Positions 21,641-29,014 of a stretch of DNA of 64,000 bases are shown here, one piece after another. Source of the DNA: Conchiformibius sp. (GTDB lineage Bacteria; Pseudomonadota; Gammaproteobacteria; Burkholderiales; Neisseriaceae); contig JASBYJ010000009.1 in assembly GCA_029984035.1 (NCBI GenBank), positions 1 through 64,000 on the forward strand, in the 5' to 3' direction. The notes beneath the pieces are model-generated. The model made no database searches. It was not told the origin of the DNA and saw nothing but the letters and a program-made list of their open reading frames with translations. The position numbers and the translations under genes were made by a program. Numbering within the stretch: position 1 is the stretch's first letter; the number at the start of each line of letters is the position of its first letter.

Positions 21641-22282
21641 ATGAAAAAACACCTTTTTCGTTTGGGTGTTTTCTTTGTCTGCCTGTTTGTTCTGAGGCAA
21701 GACAGCCTGCCTGTTGCCGCACCTGTGTATTTGCCGCCGCATATCGACGTTCAGGCGGGCGACTGGATTTTACGCAGCGGCACGGCCGCCGAAAGCCGTA
21801 TTATCGGGCATCTCAGCCAAAGTTCTTTTTCGCATATCGGCATGATTGTCGCAACCGCCCCCGACATTCTCGTCGCCCACGCCACCACCGATGACGATGC
21901 CGACCATCCTGACCAAGTATTGCTCAGCCCGATTGCATCTTTTCTTGCTGCCGATAAAGCCGAAGCGTTCGCCCTTGTCCGCCCGCGTTTTCTCAATTCG
22001 GGCCAACGCGCCCAAACGGCCCGTTATGCCTTCAAGCAAGTCGGAAAACCTTTTGTTTTAGACCGAAAATCAGAGCCGCACTTTTACTGCACCACCTTGA
22101 TATTGGATGCCGTCCGCACCGAATATCCTGCTTTCCAACCGCGTTGGCAATATTTGGATACTGTTGTTCTAAAAGGATATTATTTATTTCCCCAAGCCTT
22201 TCTTCAAGAAGATGTCGAATGGCTCTACGACAGCCGTTCCGATAGCGGAAACCGCCCCGCACAAAGGCATTCTGTCCGATAA
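21641..22282 (+). CDS. YiiX/YebB-like NlpC/P60-type cysteine hydrolase
   Basis: A 213-residue exported protein with an N-terminal hydrophobic segment. The circularly permuted papain-like core has GDWILRSGT, then SSFSHIGMIV (catalytic His65) and EPHFYCTTLILDAV (catalytic Cys150). Members hydrolyse amide or thioester bonds in the envelope; the substrate here is unknown. The frame opens at 21569 inside the preceding gene, but the ATG at 21641 gives a proper signal segment. No strong ribosome site is seen, so translation may be coupled to the upstream gene. Confidence 0.78.
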   Translation: MKKHLFRLGVFFVCLFVLRQDSLPVAAPVYLPPHIDVQAGDWILRSGTAAESRIIGHLSQSSFSHIGMIVATAPDILVAHATTDDDADHPDQVLLSPIASFLAADKAEAFALVRPRFLNSGQRAQTARYAFKQVGKPFVLDRKSEPHFYCTTLILDAVRTEYPAFQPRWQYLDTVVLKGYYLFPQAFLQEDVEWLYDSRSDSGNRPAQRHSVR

Positions 22283-22440
22283 ACACAAGCGGGTTGTGTG
22301 ATAAGGCCGTTGTCCGTGTATCTATCCGTTATTCCTTAGGACGATACGCATCAGGTTGCCTGAAAGCGGCGGAAAATGGTTGAAACGGATATGAACAATG
22401 CCGCTTTAGGGCTTTCGGAAGCCCGAATTTTTCAGAAGGC

Positions 22441-22577
22441 TGTGTTGTAAGATTTGATGGATATGACGGTAAACAGATTGCGTGAAAACATTTTCTTTAA
22501 TGGGGATTTGCAATAAGCTATTGAAGAATATTTATTTTGATTAAATCATATTGCAGCATCAAGCTCATTTGGAAACA
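22441..22577. repeat. Dispersed intergenic repeat, copy 1
   Basis: About 140 bases with clear similarity to 56953-57093. Shared blocks include TTGTAAGATTTGAT, ACGGTAAACAGATTG and TATTTTGATTAAATCATATT in the same order and spacing. The surrounding 22283-23055 gap holds no gene I can support. Confidence 0.75.
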
Positions 22578-23055
22578 GAGACTCTCCGGAAACAGTCGGT
22601 TTAAACCGAATCGGTTCGGTATGGTCGGAATATCAATCGGTTTGAAACAGAATAAACGGCAAAACGCTCATGCATGGTTTGCAAAACATTCAGGCAGGCG
22701 GATTGTGTGCGGAGCTGTATTGGTATCCGACAACCGGCGTGTGTTACACCTGACCGCCGCCGAGCAGGGTGTGTACGCCGCCGTGTAGTATCCGACAACG
22801 CGCAAAGCCGGGATATGCCCGAATACACTGCTTCATTTCATTGACGGGGAAGACGGTTTTCTGCGTTCGGCAGGCTCGGGGTCGGCGGTTGGGAAAGACG
22901 GGAGATGTTCATGCACTGTGGGTATTGGGCATCAACGTTTATAGCGGTATGAGGAAATTCGGGATACGGTTCCGCCGTTGGACACAAATCGGACACGCCT
23001 TCAGGCAGCCTGAAAAAGAAAAACCCTCTAAACGATTGTTTAGAGGGTTTGAAAT

Positions 23056-23131
23056 TGGTGGGTCGTGAGCGATTCGAACGCTCGACCAACGGATTAAAAG
23101 TCCGCTGCTCTACCAACTGAGCTAACGACCC
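23056..23131 (-). tRNA. tRNA-Lys (anticodon TTT)
   Basis: On the minus strand the 76-base cloverleaf begins GGGTCGTTAGCTCAGTTGG, carries anticodon TTT in the loop CTTTTAA, has the T-arm GAGCGTTCGAATCGCTC and ends ACGACCCA with an encoded CCA. It lies between the repeat region and waaA, with an uptake sequence at about 22999. Confidence 0.97.
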
Positions 23132-23166
23132 GAAAGGCGGAATTTTAGATTGGGCGCACGATGATG

Positions 23167-24438
23167 TCAAGTATATTTTGCCATGGATTCGGCAATCCAA
23201 TCGGCGGTTTGATGTGCGGCTCCGCGATGCGCCGCGACCAAAGCCAAGCCGTTGGCGGCAAGCCCGGCAACGGTTTCGGGTCGGTTGAGCCATGATTGGG
23301 CAAGTGCGGCGAGTTCTGCGGCGTTGTTTACCTGCACTGCTGCCCGTGCCTCGAGTGCGCTGTCGCAGGCTGCCTGAAAATTGTATGTGGAGCTTCCGAA
23401 GGCTACCGCTTTGCCGCAGGACAGCGGTTCGATGATGTTCTGGCAGCCGCTGTCTACGAGGCTGCCGCCGACAAATACGGCATCGGCGGCCTGATAATAG
23501 GCAAACATTTCGCCCATGCTGTCGCCTATCCATACTTGGGTTTCGGGCAGCACGGGGCTGTTGCCGCTGCGTTTTTGCACCTTCAGTCCGAGCTTTTGCG
23601 CGTGTTCGAAGGCTGCCTGAAAGCGTTCGGGATGGCGCGGTACGATAATCAGCAAAACATCTTGGTCAAACTGCTGCTGTTGCCAGGCATCTAAAATCAG
23701 AGCGGATTCGTCATCGCCTTGACGGCAGCGCGTACTGGCGGCCAGGAAAACGCGCCGTTTGCCGATAAGCTGCCTGAAACGTGCGGCCGTGTGTGCGGAC
23801 TCTGTAGGCGGAGTAATGTCGTATTTGGTATTGCCGCATACGCGGACGGGATTTGCGCCTAAATCGGACAGGCGTTGGGCGTCTGCCGGAGTTTGGGCGC
23901 AGCAGCCGGCAAGTGTTTGCATGGCGGGGCGGATAAGACTGCGGATGCGGCTGTAGGCGCGGGCGGAGCGGTCGGACAGGCGGGCATTGGCGAGAAACAG
24001 GGGAATGCGGCGGGCTTGGCAGGCATGCATCAGGTTGGGCCAGATTTCGGTTTCCATCAGTACGCCGAACAGAGGGCGGTGGTCGTTTAGAAACTGTTCC
24101 GCCCATTGTTTTTTATCGTAGGGCAGATAGCGGCATTGTGCATCGGGATAGAGCGTTTGAGCGGTTGCGCGGCCTGTGGGAGTCATTTGGGTAAGCAGCA
24201 GCGGTGTTTGGGGAAAGTGTTGCCTTAACGCACGGATTAAAGGTTCGGCGGCGCGGGTTTCGCCGACCGATACGGCATGTATCCATATCGCGCCTTGCAC
24301 GGCTTCGGTATAGGGTTTGCCGAAACGTTCATCATGATGTTCGGCATAAGCGGGGTGGTTGCGGGCGCGTTTGGCCAGATAACGGCGCAGCAGTGGCGCG
24401 GCAAGATGCCATAGCGCATTGTAAACGGTGTGTAACAT
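23167..24438 (-). CDS. waaA: 3-deoxy-D-manno-octulosonic acid (Kdo) transferase
   Basis: A 423-residue GT30-family enzyme that adds Kdo to lipid A precursors at the inner face of the cytoplasmic membrane. An N-terminal membrane anchor is followed by WIHAVSVGETRAAEPLIRAL, the catalytic-region LTQMTPTGRATAQ, FGVLMETEIWPNL and the nucleotide-sugar site FVGGSLVDSGCQNIIEPLSC. Length and motifs are normal. Several uptake sequences lie within the coding region. Confidence 0.96.
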   Translation of the reverse strand: MLHTVYNALWHLAAPLLRRYLAKRARNHPAYAEHHDERFGKPYTEAVQGAIWIHAVSVGETRAAEPLIRALRQHFPQTPLLLTQMTPTGRATAQTLYPDAQCRYLPYDKKQWAEQFLNDHRPLFGVLMETEIWPNLMHACQARRIPLFLANARLSDRSARAYSRIRSLIRPAMQTLAGCCAQTPADAQRLSDLGANPVRVCGNTKYDITPPTESAHTAARFRQLIGKRRVFLAASTRCRQGDDESALILDAWQQQQFDQDVLLIIVPRHPERFQAAFEHAQKLGLKVQKRSGNSPVLPETQVWIGDSMGEMFAYYQAADAVFVGGSLVDSGCQNIIEPLSCGKAVAFGSSTYNFQAACDSALEARAAVQVNNAAELAALAQSWLNRPETVAGLAANGLALVAAHRGAAHQTADWIAESMAKYT

Positions 24439-24456
24439 GGTTTTGACCTAATGAAT

Positions 24457-24486
24457 AAGGCTGCCTGAAAGGTTTCAGGCAGCCTT
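24457..24486. terminator. Uptake-sequence terminator between laz and waaA
   Basis: AAGGCTGCCTGAAA (24457-24470) and its complement at 24473-24486 form a 14-bp hairpin with a two-base loop. It follows the minus-strand azurin gene and should separate it from waaA. Confidence 0.8.
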
Positions 24487-24517
24487 AATTATAAGGTTCG
24501 CTTAAGCGGGCGGACAA

Positions 24518-25084
24518 TTAGTCAACCACTTTAACCGCACCTTTCATCATGGCATAGTGGCCGGGGAAAGTGCAGAAGAATTCGTAAGCTTCGCCTTTAG
24601 CCAGTTTGGCGGTTTCGAAAGTTACGCTGGTTTCTTCGCCGCCGCCAATCATGGCAGTGTGGGCGATAACGCGCGCGTCATCAACGGTGATGAACTCGGG
24701 AGCCGCTTTGGCAGAATCGGCTACTACGCCTGCAACGTCTGCTGCTTTGGCGATAACAACGTTATGACCCATAGCGGTTTTGGGTGCTTTGCCGACGTGT
24801 TTCAGAGTAACGGTGTATTTGCCGCAAGCTGAGCTTACAGTCAATTCTTTGGTGTTGAACTGCATGGCATCGTTTGCTTCGATAACGGCAGAGCAGCCTT
24901 CTGCGGGTGCTGCGGCTTGCTCGGCAGGTGCTGCGGCTTCAGCTTCGGCAGCGGGTTGTTCCGCAGGAGCGGGAGCTTCGGCAGCAGGTTGCTCAGGTGC
25001 GGGTGCCGGTGCTTGGGCAGCTTGTTCGCCGCAGGCAGCCAAAGACAGAGCGGCGGCAGCAATCAGACTCAGATACAGTTTCAT
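24518..25084 (-). CDS. laz: Lipid-modified azurin (Laz)
   Basis: A 188-residue outer-membrane cupredoxin. The lipobox LAAC (Cys18) is followed by an Ala/Pro/Glu-rich tether (about 22-62) and an azurin domain. The copper ligands are visible: His in AMGHNVV, then Cys, His and Met in FFCTFPGHYAMMKG. Azurin shuttles electrons in denitrification and peroxide defence. The gene is single, with an FNR box upstream, which suggests induction under oxygen limitation. A hairpin follows it. Confidence 0.96.
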   Translation of the reverse strand: MKLYLSLIAAAALSLAACGEQAAQAPAPAPEQPAAEAPAPAEQPAAEAEAAAPAEQAAAPAEGCSAVIEANDAMQFNTKELTVSSACGKYTVTLKHVGKAPKTAMGHNVVIAKAADVAGVVADSAKAAPEFITVDDARVIAHTAMIGGGEETSVTFETAKLAKGEAYEFFCTFPGHYAMMKGAVKVVD

Positions 25085-25175
25085 AATTTTTCCTTTGATG
25101 TAACAAGGGTTCCGCTTAAGCGGAAGGTGGATAAAATCTCTGCGGATGCAGAGATGTCTTTACAAACAATCGCGT

Positions 25176-25218
25176 ATTATGCAGTAAATTTACAGTTCGT
25201 GGTGTTGATACATATCAA
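25176..25218 (-). promoter_or_regulatory. FNR-type promoter of laz
   Basis: TTGATACATATCAA (25205-25218) matches the FNR consensus TTGAT-N4-ATCAA exactly. On the minus strand CATAAT (25181-25176) can serve as the -10 element. The inferred start near 25170 puts the box centre at -41.5, the class II activating position. The leader to the laz ATG would be about 86 bases. Confidence 0.75.
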
Positions 25219-25474
25219 TGCGTAGGTAAAATTTTGTTAATCAGAATAATTTTGAGTGAAGATTTTGCGGTCGCGAGCAAGGGGGAGAGCGGGTATGCTC
25301 GGAAATAGCGGAGACGGTGTTTGCTTCGGGTTTGTTGTTTGGGCGTTATATTTTTGCCGTGTGTCAATTTTATACGGTTCGGGTGCGGGTTCAGGCAGCC
25401 TGAAGTTCGGAGCCGGATGCCGATATGAAATGTGTCGCCGGCAGGGAGACAACAGTATAGCGGGTGCGGGCGGC

Positions 25475-25909
25475 TTATTCTTTGTCGGTATTTAAATGAT
25501 GGTGCGCCAGGCACCGCATCGCGGCAGCCAAATCGGGATGGTGGGCCAGACGGTCGGCTGTGTCGAGAAAGTGTTCGGCGGCACGGGGGCTGATGCGGAA
25601 GTTTTTTTGACGGGCTGCGGGTTTTTGCTGTGGTCGGACTTTAATGCGTATGGTGCGGATATGGCTGTATTTTTGCTGCAAACCGCTTAACAGGGCGGGC
25701 AGCAGCATTTTCAGGCGGGTGGCGGCCATCGGGGCGTAGGCGTAGAGTATGAGTGCGCCGTTTTCGTCTATGCAGACGGCTTTGCAGTAGCCGTGCAGGT
25801 TTTCAGGCAGCCTGGTTTTGACTTCGGCATCGAGCATTTGCCAGAGTTTGGATTGTTGCAGCAGTCCGGTTAGCGGGCTGCCTGAAGGGAACAGGCGGTG
25901 GATTTCCAT
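25475..25909 (-). CDS. dciA: DciA-like protein (DUF721)
   Basis: A 144-residue protein with a DUF721/DciA-type N-terminal domain: a helix SKLWQMLDAEVKTRLPENL, the strand pattern AVCIDENGALILYAYAPMAA, and RLKMLLPALLSGLQQKYSHI ending IRIKVRP. DciA is the replicative helicase loader or operator in bacteria without DnaC. The C-terminal tail is basic and low in conservation, as usual. The assignment rests on domain pattern and length, with no gene-order support. Confidence 0.7.
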   Translation of the reverse strand: MEIHRLFPSGSPLTGLLQQSKLWQMLDAEVKTRLPENLHGYCKAVCIDENGALILYAYAPMAATRLKMLLPALLSGLQQKYSHIRTIRIKVRPQQKPAARQKNFRISPRAAEHFLDTADRLAHHPDLAAAMRCLAHHHLNTDKE

Positions 25910-25984
25910 ACGGATAAGCGGTGTGTTGTTTTCAGGCGGCTTTTGTGTATTGGGCAGGCTGCCTGAAAAAGGTTCGGATGGGAT

Positions 25985-26452
25985 TTATATCGGCGCTTTT
26001 TCGGGTGTCGGGTTTGGGCATACGGCGTCAAAGAGGGCTTGTGCGCCTGTGGCCGGTTGGATGGGCGTGAAGCGGGTTTCGCCGTTTTCGTAGCGGTGCA
26101 GCAGAATGTGTTTGTTTTTGCCGACAAAGCGCATCGACAGCAGTCGGTAGGTGCGCTCGGAGCAGTTCAACAGCCATTCGCCGGTGGCGGTTTTGTATTC
26201 GGGCGTGTCGCGGAATACGGTTTTTTCGGGATGGGCGATGGTTTTGCGGTCGTAAACGCGTATGTGTCCGTTGTCCAAACGGACGACGTTGTTGCTGTCG
26301 TAGGACAATTCGATATTGCCGCCGCCGAGATAGCCGAGCTGTTTCCATTTGGCATTGGGGGCGGTGTTGTGCGCGGGGGTTTGCGTATTGCCGCCCGATG
26401 CGCAGGCAGCCAGGAACAGTGCAGTGATGCCGGTTATCCAAACGTTTTTCAT
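25985..26452 (-). CDS. Lipoprotein with surface-adhesin-E-like domain
   Basis: A 155-residue lipoprotein (lipobox LAAC, Cys17). After the Cys comes a beta-rich domain: WKQLGYLGGGNIELSYDSNN, then a Cys pair within GEWLLNCSERTYRLLSMRFV and AVCPNP, likely a disulfide. The layout resembles small lipoproteins of the adhesin-E type that carry 'W-x-L ... Y-D' strands and two Cys. It is divergent from recQ across a 58-base gap, so the two promoters face away from each other. Confidence 0.65.
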   Translation of the reverse strand: MKNVWITGITALFLAACASGGNTQTPAHNTAPNAKWKQLGYLGGGNIELSYDSNNVVRLDNGHIRVYDRKTIAHPEKTVFRDTPEYKTATGEWLLNCSERTYRLLSMRFVGKNKHILLHRYENGETRFTPIQPATGAQALFDAVCPNPTPEKAPI

Positions 26453-26510
26453 AAATGTTTCCTGCTAAAATGGCGATTTTGCCACGTTCATGCTGTAAGG
26501 TATAGCCGTT

Positions 26511-28313
26511 ATGTCCGATTTATCCCGACAAATTTTGCACGATGTGTTCGGCTACCCCGATTTTCGGGGGCGGCAGGGGGAAATCGTGGACACGGTGGCG
26601 CAAGGCGGCAATGCGCTGGTGTTGATGCCTACGGGCGGCGGTAAGTCTTTGTGTTATCAGATACCTGCTTTGATGCGTGAAGGCGTGGCGGTGGTGGTGT
26701 CGCCGCTGATTGCGTTGATGGACGACCAAGTGTCGGCGTTGAAAGCGGCGGGCGTCCGGGCGGCGGCGGTACACAGCGGCACGCCGCCCGAAACGGTGCG
26801 CGAGATTGCGGACGATATTGTTTCAGGCAGCCTGAAACTGCTGTATGTCGCCCCCGAGCGCATGGTAACGGAAAAATTCTTGCGTTTTCTGGACAGCCAC
26901 CGTGTTTCCCTGTTTGCGATTGACGAAGCACACTGCGTCAGCCAATGGGGGCATGATTTCCGACCAGAATACAGGCAGTTGGGTTTTTTGGCGGAGCGTT
27001 ATCCGCAGGTGCCGCGTATTGCGCTCACGGCAACGGCGGACGCGCAAACCCGCGCCGATATCAAACATTTTCTGCGTTTAAACGAAGCGGCGGAATTTAT
27101 CGCCAGTTTCGACCGTCCCAACATCTATTACCAAGTGGTGGAAAAAAACTACGGTAAAAAGCAACTCTTGGATTTTATTCAAAAACAAATGCACGGCGGC
27201 AGCGGTATCGTGTATTGTCTGAGCCGAAAAAGCGTGGAGGACGTGAGTGCGTTTTTGTGTGAAAACGGCTTGAACGCCCTGCCCTACCATGCCGGTTTGC
27301 CGATGGACGTCCGCGCGGCACACCAGCAGCGTTTTACCCGTGAAGACAACATCATTGTCGTGGCCACGGTAGCTTTCGGCATGGGCATCGACAAACCCGA
27401 CGTGCGTTTTGTCGCCCATCTGGACATGCCGCAAAGCATCGAGCATTTTTATCAGGAAAGCGGGCGTGCGGGGCGGGACGGGCTGCCTGCAACCAGTTGG
27501 CTGTGCTACGGCATGAACAATCTGATGCTGCTGCGCGAGCGCATTCAGGAAAGCGGTGCCGATGATTTTCAAAAAAACATCGAATTGCAAAAACTCAATG
27601 CCATGTTTGACGTGTGCGAAACCGCAGGCTGCCGCCGCGTACCGCTGCTGCGCCATTTCGGCGAAACCTCCGAACCCTGCGGCAATTGTGACAACTGCCT
27701 GCATCCGCCCAGCCGTTTTGATGCCACCGAAACCGTACAAAAACTGCTCAGCTGCGTTTACCGCGTGGGGCAGCGTTTCGCGGCAGGCTATGTGATTAAT
27801 GTTTTGCGCGGCAAAGACGACGACTGGATACGCCGCAACGGACACGACAAATTGTCCACTTTCGGCATCGCCGCTGAAATCAGCGATAAAAACTGGCGCA
27901 ATATCGTCCGCCAATGCATCGGTTTAGGGCTGCTTGCCAACGATATGAACAACCATCAAGCCCTGTTGCTGGCACCGCCCGCCCGAGCCGTACTCAAAGG
28001 CGAAACCCCCGTATGGTTGCGTCCCCTCAAACGCGACAAAGCCGCCGTTAAGACCCCGAAAACCGAATGGCTGCGTACCGAGCGCGAAGAACGCCTGTGG
28101 CAGGCGTTGCGGAAATGGCGCATCGAACGCGCCAAAGCGGGCAACGTGCCGGCCTATGTGGTTTGCGGCGACCGAACTTTGCAGGACATCGTCCGACAGC
28201 TGCCCGAACGACTCGAACAGTTATCCGATATCTACGGATTGGGTGCGGCAAAAATCGAAGAATTCGGCGGAGAGATTTTGGCGGTGTGTGCCGAGTTTGC
28301 GGCAGACGGATAA
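26511..28313 (+). CDS. recQ: ATP-dependent DNA helicase RecQ
   Basis: A 600-residue RecQ helicase acting in RecF-type recombination and repair. Motif I is LMPTGGGKSLCYQIP, motif II is IDEAHCVSQWGHDFRPEY, and QESGRAGRDG is motif VI. The zinc-binding part has Cys residues in CETAGCRRV and CGNCDNC, and a winged-helix domain follows. A single HRDC domain ends the protein (about 525-600). Neisseria RecQ is known for three HRDC domains (about 766 residues), so this enzyme is of the shorter E. coli-like form. Confidence 0.97.
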   Translation: MSDLSRQILHDVFGYPDFRGRQGEIVDTVAQGGNALVLMPTGGGKSLCYQIPALMREGVAVVVSPLIALMDDQVSALKAAGVRAAAVHSGTPPETVREIADDIVSGSLKLLYVAPERMVTEKFLRFLDSHRVSLFAIDEAHCVSQWGHDFRPEYRQLGFLAERYPQVPRIALTATADAQTRADIKHFLRLNEAAEFIASFDRPNIYYQVVEKNYGKKQLLDFIQKQMHGGSGIVYCLSRKSVEDVSAFLCENGLNALPYHAGLPMDVRAAHQQRFTREDNIIVVATVAFGMGIDKPDVRFVAHLDMPQSIEHFYQESGRAGRDGLPATSWLCYGMNNLMLLRERIQESGADDFQKNIELQKLNAMFDVCETAGCRRVPLLRHFGETSEPCGNCDNCLHPPSRFDATETVQKLLSCVYRVGQRFAAGYVINVLRGKDDDWIRRNGHDKLSTFGIAAEISDKNWRNIVRQCIGLGLLANDMNNHQALLLAPPARAVLKGETPVWLRPLKRDKAAVKTPKTEWLRTEREERLWQALRKWRIERAKAGNVPAYVVCGDRTLQDIVRQLPERLEQLSDIYGLGAAKIEEFGGEILAVCAEFAADG

Positions 28314-28511
28314 ATGTTTCAGGCAGCCTGAAACCGAATACACCGAAGCCCGACCAATGCGACACATCCATCGCATCAATCCGTGCGGTATCGGCATAGT
28401 GTCGGTATGGTCTGCAAATAAAAATGCCGTGCCGTCAATATGGCGGCTTGCCGCACGCCCCATTTTCCGGTCTGCCCGCGGGAAAAAAATTAATGGATTT
28501 CCGAATGAAAA

Positions 28512-28536
28512 ACCGCCCGTTTAAGGGCGGTCTTTT
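28512..28536 (+). terminator. Terminator downstream of recQ
   Basis: ACCGCCC (28512-28518) pairs with GGGCGGT (28525-28531) and is followed by CTTTTC. It lies 200 bases after recQ; an uptake sequence (28317-28333) is nearer to the stop. The rest of the gap to 29014 contains one further uptake sequence near 28970 and no supported gene. Confidence 0.75.
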
Positions 28537-29014
28537 CAATCGGGTATGCAGGATGCGATAAACGGGCTGTTCGCCACCGCCGCTGTTTTCTGATGTTTGC
28601 CGATAAGAGGGGCGGTGGCGAAACCGTTGCATGCGATTTCATGCCATCAACGTTTGCCGCGGTAATCTGTTTTGACTGGCGGGTTCTTTTGTTTTTCTGC
28701 CGGCTCATTGTGTTTGGAGCCGCTTGTGCATTCCATCGGCTCACAGACGGTTGCAATCTTTAATATTCCGTTTCCATCCGCCGCATTCATTTGCGGCTGT
28801 TGGTTCCAAGCTGCCGTTGCCGTTTCAGGCAGCCAAACTATGTCTGATGGTGCGTCATAAGCCGTTTGCGCGGTCGGGTGGTTTGGGCGGGTATGTGCGG
28901 TACGCTTAATCTGCCGTATGACACCGGCTTTTGCGGTTTTCTTTACTCACGGATTAGCCCTTGAATGTTTCAGGCAGCCTGAACAAGACAGTCGGCATGC
29001 AAGCGGTCGGGTAT

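Noticed and set aside
22537..23068. Two overlapping short frames before tRNA-Lys
   Set aside because: The first begins at TTG inside the dispersed repeat, and the second runs through an uptake sequence into the tRNA.
26039..26644. 201-codon plus-strand frame
   Set aside because: It is antisense to the lipoprotein gene and enters recQ in another frame.
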